64,000 bases of DNA from Aotearoamyces nothofagi (lineage: Eukaryota; Ascomycota; Leotiomycetes; Leotiales; Tympanidaceae): assembly GCA_015345905.1 (NCBI GenBank), contig JADDTR010000017.1, positions 434,001 through 498,000 on the forward strand, in the 5' to 3' direction. The first letter of the stretch is position 1, and every line of letters begins with the position of its first letter. The position numbers were made by a program, and so were the translations under genes. The notes below the pieces were generated by a model. The model searched no databases and had not been told where the DNA came from. It saw only the letters and a list, made by a program, of their open reading frames with translations. Shown piece by piece: positions 24,704 through 37,045 of the stretch.

Positions 24704-25197
24704 GGCATGCTCCAGGAAGAATATCGAGATCCTGATAGGCACTCCTTTCGGCTTCAGCGTTTAGCAGAAGTGAGTGATCCAACTAGGTCGCCAACCGTTC
24801 AAGGCATAAACTAAAGAGTGAATACTCTGTACCGTCCAGGTTCGGGATGTCGTACGAGCTTTGTTGACGGCTTTGGTTTTCTTGCGCGACGTAGTGTGCA
24901 GAGCATAGTAGCCTAGGGAAGACGCGCCGTGACGGAAGCGAAGGCATGCACCCCGGTGGTGGCCCTAGCTAAATGACAATTCTCGTGACTTCACAGAACA
25001 CAACTATATTGTGATAACTCTTGTGGATTTCTTAAGATGCTCCAGGAAAACATGTAATTTTAGAGAACAATAAAGGCAGTCTAAAGACTGAATTTATGAA
25101 GTGAGCCTTCAAAATACCTTCAGAGTCCCTTTATAGCTTGCCATACTCCTGTCAGTAGCATAAGCATTCCCACTCTTTCACTTTCATCAAGATCGTC
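24704..25197. promoter_or_regulatory. Divergent promoter region, POM152 / UCH
   Basis: 494 bases between two start codons. It contains no recognisable gene, and I can name no specific factor site. Confidence 0.5.
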
Positions 25198-27106
25198 ATG
25201 TCCGCCAAGTCAAATGGTCGCAGGACTGCAGCACCCTCTACTAGAAGATCTACTCGTCTAAACGCTACTGAGCCAGCATCTGGCGATGATATTGCCAGCT
25301 CACCAGCACCGGCACTATCACACGGCCTATCAAACCAGAGTTTAGACGCCACGCACGATTCCTCTACGACACCTAAGGCGGTTGATAAAAGTGTCCCAGA
25401 CAATCTCGATCCTCATAATGCTATTATATCTAATGTAGCTACAACAGCCAATCCTAGGAAAAGCGGGCGTAATGGTGCTTCTAACAAGTCCGACAAATCT
25501 ATGGGGAACAAAGCCGGCATTCACAGAGACTCCAGAGACTTCATGATGACGCCAGCAACAGCAGAGGATCGACAAAATTGGAAAGGTTGGTGTGAGGTCG
25601 AGTCAGATCCTGTAGGTCCATCTCTACAGCTTTCAAGACGAAGAACATACTGAGAAGCATGTTCAGCATTGACTTAGCTGTCAGCGTATATGATGCTTCT
25701 CACCGGTTTAATCATCCTTCTTAATTACTCCACAGATGAGCTAACGTTGGGTTTCAAAGGCTTTCTTCAATGTCATTCTTCGAGAATTGGGTGTTCAGGG
25801 GATTAAAGTGCAAGAGGTATTCAGCTTGGACGAAGCAATGCTTACTTTCCTTCCGTAAGATCCATTTCCCCTCTTGAATATCATGCCTTTCGGCGTTGAA
25901 CTGATGATTGATTAGCAAGCCTATCTATGGCTTAATCTTCCTCTTTCAATTCAGAGAAGATGATCCGACCAAGCAAGAAGCAACTTGTCCAGACCACATC
26001 TGGTTCGCCAACCAGGTCAGACCGCACTATCAAATACTTTATGCAAGCTGTACTCAAACTAAATCTTAGACTACCAATAATTCATGCGCATCCGTTGCCC
26101 TGCTAAACATTGTCATGAACCTAACTGAAGTTGAGCTGGGACCAACTTTGAGCCAGCTCAAGGACTTTTCGGTGCTTTTTACACCTGCACTTCGTGGTTA
26201 TACAGTTGGTAATCATGACTTCATTCGCCAGGTTCACAACTCATTCACACGGTAAGGTTATGGAGTTAGCTCATATATGATTAGCTATTCATACTGATAA
26301 TATTCCGCCACAGAAAAATGGACATGCTCAATGCAGACCTATATTTATCCAGTGAGGTAGATGCCAGGAAGTTTAGAAAGAAGGCGTCTACAAAGAATAG
26401 AAAGGAGGAGGATATGGAAGAGGCGGGATATCATTTTATTGCATTTGTTCCTATTCGAGGTAATGTATGGAAATTAGATGGCCTTGAGCGGCAACCGATG
26501 AATCTTGGTATGCTATTCCAAAGTTCCATATCAACCTTCTTTAATTCGTTCTCAGGGGAATTCAATGGCGACTGGATGAATCTTGCTCGCCCCATTATTG
26601 AAGAACGCATGCAGCAATACGAGGGGAACCAGATTCAGTTCAATCTGCTGTCGCTTTGCAGAAGTCCCTTAGTTACAATACCCGAGCAGCTCGCTGCCAA
26701 TATTCGTACGAATTTCGCTATTGAGGATCAACTGGAATGCCTTCAGCCGGACTGGAAGCTATTCGTCGATGATCAGGAGACGGATAACATGCTTCGGAAA
26801 CCTGATGTCGTCTACAAAGTCTCACAGGAGCACCTTGATGCTGCACAGGTCTCAGATGACGTCCAGCAAAAGCTTAAAGATCCCACAACGACAGTTACAG
26901 ATCTATTCGATATGCGACGAGAACTAACAAATGCTCAATCACAGCTACGCGCTAACTTCCTCGACGAGAGAGCAGCAATCGAGGAGGATGATGAGCGAGC
27001 AATGGGTCGGCGGCATGATTATACGCCATTGATTCACACTTGGCTCAGGATGCTTGCCGACAAGGGAGTATTGCAAGACGTGGTTGAATCTACCAGGAGC
27101 GATTAA
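25198..27106 (+). CDS. UCH37/BAP1-type ubiquitin C-terminal hydrolase (peptidase C12)
   Basis: Six exons: 25198-25611, 25760-25854, 25916-26015, 26070-26251, 26314-26507 and 26556-27106, giving 511 residues. The N-terminal 120 residues are Ser/Lys/Arg-rich and disordered-looking. The catalytic core follows: Gln203, Cys209 (NQTTNNSCASVA), His304 (AGYHFIAFV) and Asp319 (VWKLDGL). The C-terminus has the UCH37-like domain (RRHDYTPLIHTWLRMLADKG), through which UCH37 and BAP1 bind a DEUBAD partner such as Rpn13 or an ASX protein. The enzyme removes ubiquitin in the nucleus or at the proteasome. The intron 26508-26555 is 48 bases with no stop, so it reads through in frame; removing it gives MNLGEFNGDWM, which fits the family better. 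Which DEUBAD partner it uses cannot be seen here. Confidence 0.9.
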
Positions 27107-27448
27107 AATTATACGTACAGTTCTCTAGCAGTTGCCTTGAACAGGCGTTCAAGGATATAAAGGTCGGGGATTGCTAATGCATGCGTTATAGTATGGCGTT
27201 CTGGGCATATTGCATAGCGTTCACTTAAATAGAAGGTGCGTAGGCCGGTGTATAATGAGGCCTTCAAGAATGCCGACTAGTTTTATGCTATATAAAAGAC
27301 CCTTAGATGATGGTATGAATTACTGGACAATGCAAAATTTTGCAGAGGAAATATGGCCGCGATCAACTTTTTGACACTTCTAATAATAATCACAGTAATG
27401 GCATGCATTTAAACATTCGAATGCCTGTTTTAGAATTTATTTGATAAC
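27107..27448. other. Convergent 3' region, UCH / F-box gene
   Basis: 342 AT-rich bases between two stop codons; only 3' UTR-like sequence is seen. Confidence 0.55.
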
Positions 27449-29447
27449 CTAATCGTCAGGGTATTCGTCTCGAATATTCGACACAAACCTGTGTCTCTCT
27501 TGGTCCCACCGTTTGAAAAATCTACCAGCAAGACTTATCAGCGAAACAGGAAGTTCAGGCTCGATAACTTCCATGTTTTCTTCAGCAACGTAGCGAATGC
27601 TCGTGTCCTCGACACTGGACGTTCTATAAATCAGCCGCTGCTAAGGTGGAGAATATGAATTGGAGTCTTACAGGACATGATAGAAACTCTGATGACGACC
27701 TTTACTTAACGTGTCGACCTGGTTTTGTGCTATCCATTGCGGATTCATACTGCATTCGACGTCCCACCCTGTTATTACGGCAGTGTACCCATACCGTCTA
27801 TGTCGAAAGACTTGGCCAACATGATATTTAACGCTTTCTTGAGAAGCTATGTGATCCCTTAACCGTACTTGCTTTGGCATAGAATCTCCAGCGCGGACGA
27901 CTCTTAAGGTCTCAATAAGGCCCCACTGGTCAGCTGCGGCTCTACCCCTGGACATGGGACAGACATAGCGCTCTATGAAAACTGCATCCATGGGGTAAAG
28001 CCGCTCAAATCGTTCAAGAATCATAGGGGTGAGCTGGAGCTGCTCTACAGGCTCTAATCTTGATAGTGGATTACATAACATGAAGTTCGCCCAAAGAGCT
28101 GAATAGAATGCGTTATCCATGTCAGCGAAAGGGTTGGCATGAAGGCGAATTGTCGGATGGCCTGTATTGTCTGTACCTCCATCAATTCCACTAAACTCAT
28201 GAACTGTGGCAAGGATGTTGCGTGAGGTACGAAGAACAATGGACCTTGTACTGGAGTCACTTAGGAATCTTGGGAAATCACTGCTATGGACTCCCCAGGC
28301 CACCAATTGTGTCCTGAGGTGCTCCACTGGAACCTCAAGATCCGATCTGTAAGGATCAAGGTATAATGGCTCTCCCGTCCCGCCATTCGATAAGAGTGCC
28401 GAGCCATCTAGTGTCTCTCCTGAATTCGGGTACACAATGGCATGTACATGTTGTGGAAAACCGCAGCAGCGGGCGTCAAGACCAAGTCTTTGAGCAACAG
28501 CGCAATATATCGCCACAGAAATAAGTGGCAAGGATGGATGTTCATTGTCTTGAAGCGCGATACCGATGTAATTGTTTTGCAAGTCACGATACTGAAGCTC
28601 TGAGGTGACACCGGTAAGGTTGTTTGATCGTAGAAATCGAACTGCAGTAAGTGCTCTCTGTCGTGGAGAGCACTCATCCAGGCTCGGGTACTCTAATCTT
28701 ATTCGACGAACAAGATCATTGAATAAGTCAGATATCTATCGCCGAAGAGAGTATTAACATATGCGTATTTTGGGGGCTTCAAGGCGGCAATACACGTACC
28801 TCCAGCAAATCTCCGTACTCGTCGTGCAGTACAAATAGGTCAAAGGATCCTAGAGCCCATTCCAAAGATACGCCGTCTCCTTTACTCAGTTTAAACCACA
28901 CTTCAAGTGCTTTGGAGCGATGAATATGGTCGAGGACAGCATTGCTATAGAACCTACCAGTCAAGCATCAGTGTATTTAGATATCTTAGGACATCAACCG
29001 GGCTAAAGCACACCTTCTTGAAAGGACATCATCGGTTTTTTCATCAGTTCGGCAATGACGCAACAGCGTGTCCTTGGCATCGTACCCATAGCCACCTATA
29101 AGCTCAAACTTCTCGATTCGTTTAATTTGACTTGCAAGTATGCCGTCCAAGGTGTTCGTCGTTTGGGAGTCGACATGCTGGCGGTAGATGTAGAGTTTCT
29201 TCCAGTCGACATCACCAACGCTGCCAGCGAACTTCTGTGAAATTCGATGCTTGGAGTCCCAGTACCTGAAATTGGTACGACAATGGTGGCGCCAAAGTAG
29301 GGGCTCGTTGCTGATTCGTGCGAACCGTTTTGACAGAGGCTGAATTGTGACCACTGTATCTGCGGGTGTCAGAAAATAGAGGATTTGCTGGAGAATCTCG
29401 TCTGGCAGTTGGCATATCGAAGGCGCTGCTGCCATGACCAAAGTCAT
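27449..29447 (-). CDS. F-box protein with SirB1-like and YccV/HemiDNA-binding domains (FBXO21-like)
   Basis: Four exons: 29014-29447, 28800-28953, 27672-28735 and 27449-27614, giving 605 residues (601 if the second Met at 29433-29435 is used). An F-box lies at about residues 15-55 (CQLPDEILQQILYFLTPAD). A middle transglutaminase-like/SirB1 region follows (DECSPRQRALTAVRFL, then NNLTG and HPSLPLISVAIYCAVAQRL). The C-terminal YccV domain starts at VGQVFRHRRYGYTAVITGW and ends RYVAEENM; family members were named for hemimethylated-DNA binding. Order and domains match animal FBXO21, a substrate adaptor of an SCF ubiquitin ligase. The substrate is unknown. The last acceptor has a close competitor; the one chosen gives YHVLVEDTSIRYV, the better family match. 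Confidence 0.88.
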
Positions 29448-30219
29448 TACAAGTTAACGAGGCCTTGGGGTGTGATGGTGTAGCGATAAGATCATGCTGC
29501 TTTCCACCCCATCACTAACGAGTAATCAACCTTAACTGGTCATGATTCGGAATAGTTCCGCAGTGTATTGCTCACGTGATACTATCGATTTAATATTAAC
29601 TTTTCACCTTTCCATAGATAGTGGCGATGAGGTTGCAATAGGCATCATCTGTATTTCGTTTGTGGGTGATGCTCATAGATATATCCAGAGATTAATTGCA
29701 TAGGCAAACATAATAGGTTGGAAATGCTTAGAGCGGGGGAAATGAAATTATATTTCAAACCCTAAGTTTATTATTTGTATCGATTGCGAAATCATATTCT
29801 CTAATCTCCTCTATCACAAGATAGCAAATATATTGAAACTTCAATATATCCTATAAAGTCCGAAAAAGCCACCAATTGTACCCTAATTGTCAAGACCATA
29901 CTTAGGTTATATAGCCTCCAATATAGGTCTACATTTTGCTTTTATGGTTTAGTGTAGGAGTCAGTATGTTTGACTCGAAAACAACCTTAAACTAAAGTCG
30001 GCATAATGCAACAAGAAAAGCGCCTATTAGGTTATCAAATCATTACTGCATATGAATAATGCACTAAACGCTAAAGAATGGCACACTGAGTGGTAGTTAT
30101 GAATGCCCTCGCTCGGTTTTGACCCAGACTGGCACAAGACTACTGAACCCATTACCCCTGCCAGACAAGCAGCTCTGTCTCAATCTGATAATCGAGGCTC
30201 TGGATGCCCGGTAAACCCC
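29448..30219. other. AT-rich intergenic, 0.77 kb
   Basis: Spacer between the F-box gene start and the SPX-RING gene stop. The middle (29620-30080) is strongly AT-rich with no coding signal. A plus-strand open frame near 30100-30350 overlaps the last SPX-RING exon and is not believable. Confidence 0.55.
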
Positions 30220-31989
30220 TCACATCATAGTACATTTAGCAGTAGCGTAATTGTCGCCATACCGGTCGACTCCTGCCGCGATCTCGTTCTCCCTTTGTTT
30301 TGCCCTTGTCTCTTTCGGAAAATATTTCTGAAGAAAATTCATGAGTGATATGTCGAGATTTGCTGGTGAAGAAGGTTAGCATAAGCCCAGGAGGAACAAT
30401 GACTATATGAAAGGGTAATATCTGTAATGCCCAAAAATAACCCACCACTATCTGCGTTCATGATAGCGTCATTTCGGCATAGGGGACAGTATTTAGCATT
30501 TGATTTTTGCATCTGTATCATGCAGCGGATGCAGAATACATGACTGCATATCAACCGCACGGGCTTATAGGAAATTCCGAAGCACACTGGGCACAAATAG
30601 TCATCAAGTTGAGGGACAATCTTGATTAATTCGTTAGACACGCTGGCGCAGACGGTCTTTGCCATATTCTCTGGCATTATTGCTTCGTATTGGATTAGCT
30701 TTGGAAATGTATGTTTAACTCCAAGAGATGTCCGTTTATCGAACTCTAGACTTTGTATAAGCAAAGAAAACCCCGGTACAAGGATCTACGCACTCTTGAG
30801 AATTTTCGATATTGCTACTTGGTTAATCTCCTGAAATTTCAAAATTTGCAATAGAGTCAGATTAATTCTCATGAATCTTTCGAGAGCTTCCCGACTTGCA
30901 GTCAGCTTGAAAGACTTCGTGAGGCTCCTCTTCATAACCTCGGTTTGAAACCACTGAAGCTGTTTTAGAGCCACAACACTGTTCCGACTACCGTGGTCTA
31001 ACTCGTTTGTAGAGAAGAAGATACCGGCTTGGAGATATATGTCAAAAATCTGACGCCATCGGTCAAGATCGGTCCTAGAGTTAGATGGACTGGAGACTAT
31101 GGCAACATCCTTCCCTAGAGCACTGACTTCGTCTATAATGGCCCTTTGCTCACTAGTTTGAAGAGTATCGAGCGCGGATACATCGCCCTGAAGTAGCTCA
31201 AAAAACTCTACATCGAAGGTCAATGGAACCTCTATTTTCCGAATCAGGGGACCCTCTTTGTCCAGAACAGGGTTCGAGCATTTTGTGTCACAGAATCTAA
31301 TATCTCAAAACGCATTAGCCGCCTGATCATGCCCTAAATACACCGTCTGAGATAGAACCTATTCCTTCAAGATAGGCAGCGATTGAAGTATAGTAATAGT
31401 AGTTGAGAGTTGTCTGCTTGGAAACACAACAACACGCTATATTTGCAAGATTGTATCAAAAGGAGAAGGAGAAATGATAACACTCACTTACTCTTGTAGT
31501 GAAGTAGAAAGGGTGTTATTCGCAAATACACCATCAACGTGCGGATAAGATACCAAAGGCAGGCCTGGTTTGGTAGCAAGCTCCGCCAGATACGTCCTCG
31601 TGTCAGATGACAAGCTGGCATCTATAGCAACACCATCCTTCAACTGAACATATAGCGTTAACTTAGGGCGGAACGCGTTAGGTTCCTCTATAACTGAAAT
31701 TAGCAGTGCGAGCAATTGAAGAGGTAGAGGGGAAATTATAACCTGTAAAATTATAATGGAATGCCACCGGTGCATCCCGGCTGTCTCGTCGAATCTGACG
31801 GTGCTCCAGACCGGGGGCTGACGGTATTAAATGACCCAAGGTTTGTGAATCCAAACCGAAACTCCTCAGCTCACGTTCAACCTTTCTGATACATTTCTTC
31901 AACTGGGCATATGGTATTGCGGACTCAACCCAGTGCAGTGGGAAACCCTCCTGCCGCAAGGCCTCTTTGAATTCATGAGCGAACTTCAT
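30220..31989 (-). CDS. SPX-RING ubiquitin ligase
   Basis: Five exons: 31743-31989, 31492-31693, 30794-31296, 30446-30745 and 30220-30362, giving 464 residues. The SPX domain runs from the start (MKFAHEFKEALRQEGFP, LKKCIRKVERELRSFGL) to the conserved basic motif ILKKFDKRTS at about 315-324; its lysines are those that bind inositol pyrophosphate in the family. A C3HC4 RING follows at 369-407: C369, C372, C384, H386, C389, C392, C404, C407. All eight ligands are present. The architecture is that of the fission yeast Pqr1-type ligases, which restrict phosphate import and polyphosphate. The KKFDKR motif spans a splice whose acceptor was chosen to restore it. Divergent from JJJ1. Confidence 0.92.
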
Positions 31990-32777
31990 CGCCTCCTTGC
32001 TGGGCCGTGCCTCTGTATTCTAATTGCCGGGGGGTTATCATTGGCATGCGGTGCTACACTCTCTCAGAGTCTCAGCACGTGGGTGGGGCCTGGTCAGGGT
32101 TGCTCCCACCGCAAAGATTATATCATGAGTATAGTATAGCACGACAATTGACCTGAGGCGCAGGAAATGTTGGAAGCGGTCATGTTCACATAGGAGGTAT
32201 GGTATGTGCTGTCAATAAATAGGCAGGGAAATGAAAAATGGGTTTGTCTTGCGGTGCCGGTTTCGTGCTTCGTAGAACCACGCTGGTTTTTGGTTGGTGC
32301 ATACAATTATGCGTGCACGGACCACATATTCATACTTAAGTTACCCTACTGTAAGCACGATAAGGTACCCGTGGGGTTTTCATAAGCTTTTCGACTGGCC
32401 TCGCCTAAGTTTTGCTTGGATTCCACTCGTTAAATCTAAATCTACGCAAGTACCTGATCAGTCGTACATACCATAGGTATTTAAATGTCACGGGTGTACA
32501 CTAGTATCTATTTTCTTGCCTAGTCCCGCAGGATATTACCAGCTTACCTGAGATAGCTGTTGTAGCAAAGTACCTAGGCGTGCTTGGTACCTGAGCTTTT
32601 CTGTATCCCTACTTTTCTACTGCTGATCAAAACCAATCTCTATTCTTGGTACTATAGACGGAATTGCGAAGGCTAGCGCATGACTGCCGTTTGTGCAGTG
32701 TCTTCTGAATTGACTCTGGAAGACTAGTACTGGGGATTGCTAAACCTAGTGGCGCATGTCTCTCCAAGGCTGTCAAC
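31990..32777. promoter_or_regulatory. Divergent upstream region, SPX-RING / JJJ1
   Basis: 788 bases between two start codons. The stretch 32330-32600 contains several copies of TACC/GGTA-type words, including TACCTAGG and GGTACC, the same words that recur in the gene desert at 45-47 kb. No gene is seen. Confidence 0.5.
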
Positions 32778-34597
32778 ATGGGTGCAGAACAGTCTTCGAA
32801 CCGGGACAGGCCCAGTACTCATGAAGGCACCGACCAGCCTGTGAAGACGTGCTATTATGATGTTCTTGGTGTTGGTCGCCAAGCTACCGACGATGAGTAA
32901 GAAGAGCGAAGCTGCTGCGGCTATAGATATAAGCTGATGTTCTATATCCAGGATCAAGAAGGCTTACAGAAAGAAGGCTTTAGACCTACATCCAGATCGG
33001 AACTATGGAGATGCTGAGAACGCAACGAAGAAGTTTGCAGAGGTTCAATCTGCCTATCAGGTATTGTCAGATTCGCAAGAGCGCGCCTGGTATGATTCAC
33101 ACCGTGATGCTATCCTGCGGAACGACGACATAGGGTCCGACGATCACTTCGAACACAGTGTCCGCTTGACTAGCTCCAGAGACATTACAAGCTTAATCAG
33201 CAAATTCGCAACGAACATACCCTTTACAGACGCACCAAACGGTTTCTATGGCTCACTTCGGTATACGTTTGCAACTCTCGCAAGAGAGGAGCTCGCGGCA
33301 TGTGATTGGGAGGGTCTGGAAGCTATCGAGTATCCCGACTTTGGTGGCTCCGGCGATAGCTATGAACAAGTTGTAAAACCTTTCTATGCTGTATGGATAG
33401 GATTTGGGACAAAGAAGACGTTCTCATGGAAAGATGCTTACAATTATACGGAAGCTCCAGATAGGCGGGTTCGGCGACTAATGGAAAAGGAAAATAAGAG
33501 GCTCCGTGAAGAGGGCATTAGGGAATTCAACGATGCCGTGAGGTCACTAGTTAGCTTCGTTCGAAAACGAGATCCCAGATATATACCAAATGCTCTCTCA
33601 GAGGCCGACAGACAAAAGACCCTGAGGGATGCTGCTGCAGCCCAGGCTGCTCGATCAAGAGCTGCACACCAGGCGAAACTTGATGAACATGTCGTTCCTG
33701 CATGGTCTAAGGCGCAAGATATTGAAGAGGAAACAATGTTCTCCGAGTCGGAACAGTCAGAGGAGGACCACTACGAATGTGTGACATGTGGAAAAACATT
33801 CAAGAGCGAGAAGCAATACGAAGCTCATGAGAAGAGCAAAAAGCATATTAAAGCTGTCCAGCAATTGAAGCGGCAAATGCAAAAGGAGAACAAGCTTTTC
33901 GATCTCGATGCTAGCGCTACTGTGCCACAATCAGAAGGCAAGGACAGTGACTCAATACCGGAAAATAGTTCCTCGCTATCCAACCCAGAGGAACCGCAAG
34001 TCGCTGAATATTCTCACAGCAAAATCGCGGATACGGACCTAGCCCTACCACCACGTTTGGAGGGAAATTCGGAAAACCTTGGAATTAGAATAAAAAAATA
34101 TGATTTGCAACAAGATTCTGGGTCGGAAAGTTCTCACAATGGCCGGGGCAGCAATGACGAATATGCACCGAGAGAAGAGGTGCAGAGTAGATTTTCAGCT
34201 CTTGCGAGATCCGAGGAGAAGCATCTGGACGAAAATACATCCGTGAGGTTGGAAGATATAGATCACTTAGCCGCATCTATTGACGCTACTTCAATTGCTA
34301 GTGATGGAAATGACGACACTGGCGAATCACAACATAAACTTGGAAAGGCAAAGGCAAAGAGAGCAAGGAAAGCTGCTCGGCAAGAGGTGGCGGCACAAGG
34401 CGACCAATTTGTGAGTTCACTACTACATGGCAAGCATTGTCAACCACATACTCACAGCGGATCAGTTTACCTGTACAACATGTAGTACATCTTTTACCTC
34501 GAAGACTAAAATGTTCAATCATATAAAGGATCAGAAACATGCGCAACCAGTCTTGAGACCTAGCAGAGTCACCAGAGGGAAAACCCGTCCACAATAG
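32778..34597 (+). CDS. JJJ1: J-protein co-chaperone Jjj1 (DNAJC21 family)
   Basis: Three exons: 32778-32896, 32952-34410 and 34466-34597, giving 569 residues. The J domain spans about residues 26-90 ([24 protein letters not shown], with the HPD motif intact). Then come the conserved [13 protein letters not shown] region, a charged helix, a first C2H2 U1-like finger ([17 protein letters not shown]), an acidic/Ser-rich linker and a second finger ([17 protein letters not shown]). Yeast Jjj1 stimulates Hsp70 with Rei1 to recycle export factors from late cytosolic 60S particles. Exon 3 carries the second finger. A CAG acceptor gives QFFTC at the junction. It converges on ATG4. Confidence 0.93.
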
Positions 34598-34868
34598 AAT
34601 TATCAACATTCGCAAGCCACTCAAATACTCGGCATGAAATCACATTGGTAGCATAGCGAGGAGTTCCAGGTTTAGTTTGATTGTATTTTTTTTTCACATA
34701 GAGGCCGCAATTGACAGTATCCTTTAGGGTTATTATTATCCTACCGGTGTCCATACTTATGCCCACATGAAATTCAAGCCTGCACTTTGCGCCCTAACGC
34801 CATCCAACGCGAATATACGCACCTACCTCTAGTTTCTATGCTTGCGGACTTGAGTTCTTTGTTATATT

Positions 34869-36335
34869 TTAAGCATCCAAGACTGTGTTATCGTCTTCTC
34901 CGTCAAACGACTCCACCTCGTCAATTGCGCTGTCCCTTTCTCCACCAACCTCCTGCATAGCCGGATCTTTATCTGCTACATGTATTACGGCCTTTCCCTG
35001 CACATATTGGACCTCCTCTCGCCATCTCACCCAGTCATCCTCGTCACGGATGAGGAACCCTATAAGCATGCTAGGATCCATCTCCTTGATGTGGATTCTC
35101 CGCAGCCGCCGTGTATGGCAAGAATCAACATCGGCTTCTAGGTACTCGTCGACATGTGTAGGTAAAGGAAGAGCCGTTCTAGTCTGATGAGGATCTAGGT
35201 AGAAGAAATAATCCCCCTGTACTCCAATGAAGTAGTGGGAAGATGAGGGCCGGCCCCTACGTATTTTAGTTCGAGGTATCTCGATAGGCATTAAATTGCT
35301 TACCCCGCAATTCCAATTGACTGTGGCATTTGCAGTGCAGACTTCAATGCCTCCCAATAGGCAGGTGTTATCTTGTCGATGCCCAAACGAGTACCTACTA
35401 GAATCATAGTTGGTTTAAATAGCACACCATCGGGTTTGGCGATGCTCATAAAACTGTCTTCGTACACATCGGAGCCATCTCCAGTGATGTAAACTCTCAG
35501 ATCAGATGATTCATGTCGATTAGTCAATTCTCTGGTGTCTATTAGTATTGCAATGTAGGCTGGGAACAAGATTATTACTGAATACAGCGTGCCGTGGCTG
35601 ATGGACCAAACCACTCGCCAGGGTGCTTCCCGCAAGCTTCCGCCCCGTGTTCAACGAATTTATGGATCGAGTATGGAGCTTTCGGGTCATCAGCGAACAA
35701 GGACAGTATCTCCTTTTCGTCGTGACATGAGGTACCACGTCGCCAATCTGCAATACATCATCAGTGCCTACTCAGAGTAGTAAGTGAGAAACTGTACCTC
35801 TTCCTAGACGAAGGATAATGATCGCATTTGCCAAAAGGCTCTGACCAGATCTGATCATGCAGCCCCACCCAGTGTCAGATGTGAAACCTCCTTGATCACC
35901 TAATTGGCTCCTTAAACGCGCCGAGAAGGTCATTGTAGATAAAGATTGAGGATCCTGAGATCTCGCAATAGCCTGGAAATTAGAGCGATATGAGAGCCAT
36001 ATTTTGGCTTCAAAATCGTCAAGGAATGGTTTAGGCCAACCACCATCTTCTCCATTGCTTGCAGTTGTCTCTTCATATACGATATTGGAATAGACGCTAC
36101 TACTAACGCTATCCGGAGACGTCGCAGGTTGTGTAGAGCCTTGTGTAACAGTTTTATCTACAGCATTCTCGTCGAGTCGAGTCTGCGCGGAAGGGATGCT
36201 GTTTGAATTTGGCTTGACTGTGTATTGACGGCCTAGGCACCACACCGGTAACTTTGAACCGTCGGCATTTGTAGGTTCAGGATCCCAGAAATACTTCACA
36301 ATACGCTTATACCGCCCGAAGTCTACAGTCGACAT
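34869..36335 (-). CDS. ATG4: Autophagy cysteine protease Atg4
   Basis: Four exons: 35798-36335, 35579-35747, 35304-35531 and 34869-35256, giving 440 residues. Catalytic Cys159 sits in [19 protein letters not shown]; the Asp and His are D333 and H335 in YFFYLDPHQ, preceded by [13 protein letters not shown]. Atg4 cleaves the Atg8 precursor to expose its glycine and later releases Atg8 from phosphatidylethanolamine. The start [11 protein letters not shown] matches fungal Atg4; an in-frame ATG at 36369-36371 would add 12 residues. Residues 40-98 form a Ser/Thr-rich insertion before the catalytic fold. The C-terminal tail is acidic. Divergent from SQS1. Confidence 0.94.
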
Positions 36336-37045
36336 TTTCCTCAAGTTTTTTTCCTTAGACAAAGCTCGCATGCGACATGAGAGTCAGAAGCTGCTGTGGA
36401 ACGGTGTCTGTCTTTGGTAGTGTGCATAAAACGTCGGGGAAGAAGAGCCAACGAGGTGTCTCTAAAACAATCTAGAGGTTGAATCGACTAATCCTCATAG
36501 CAAGTAGTGGTTAAAATCGTGAAAATGAAGGCAGATGCAGGACAGTTGGAATCCAAGGTGCTTGTTGTTGTTGCGAGTAGAGGGATTGTCTTACCTCGCT
36601 GCTCTCACGCGGGGATTGTGACAGTTAGCGTAACCTTATCAGTTTATCTTAGCGTCTATGGCTGTCCTACAGTTCGTTTCAAGAACAACTACGTATCTAG
36701 ATGTAATGTTCATGTAGTGCTGTTATTTTTCCTGGCAACTTGCCCTCAGCAGCAGCAGGCCCTTTTCGGTACAGGAATATATGATAGACTATGCTTTGTA
36801 AATGTGGAAATTCTATTAGCTTGCTTTGCGATGAACGGCAAAAATGCCTTAACCTACCAATTCTGGTAGCCTACTTAACGGAAATTCGTGACGTTTGGAG
36901 CTAGATAATTTGGGGACCGCCGCTTGAATGGCACCAACACCATCTAAGGTATTTCTCAACATATACTCCACTCAACGTGAAGCAGTATATGGTTCATTTA
37001 TGAGCAAGCCTTCGACCTCAAGTAATGTAGACATACTGTCCGAAC
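36336..37045. promoter_or_regulatory. Divergent upstream region, ATG4 / SQS1
   Basis: 710 bases between two start codons. An open frame at 36507-36869 has no recognisable composition or family and is not called. Confidence 0.5.

Noticed and set aside
30103-30348. 81-codon plus-strand frame
   Set aside because: Antisense to the last exon of the SPX-RING gene and without any recognised motif.
36507-36869. 120-codon frame between ATG4 and SQS1
   Set aside because: No family resemblance; lies in the shared promoter region.
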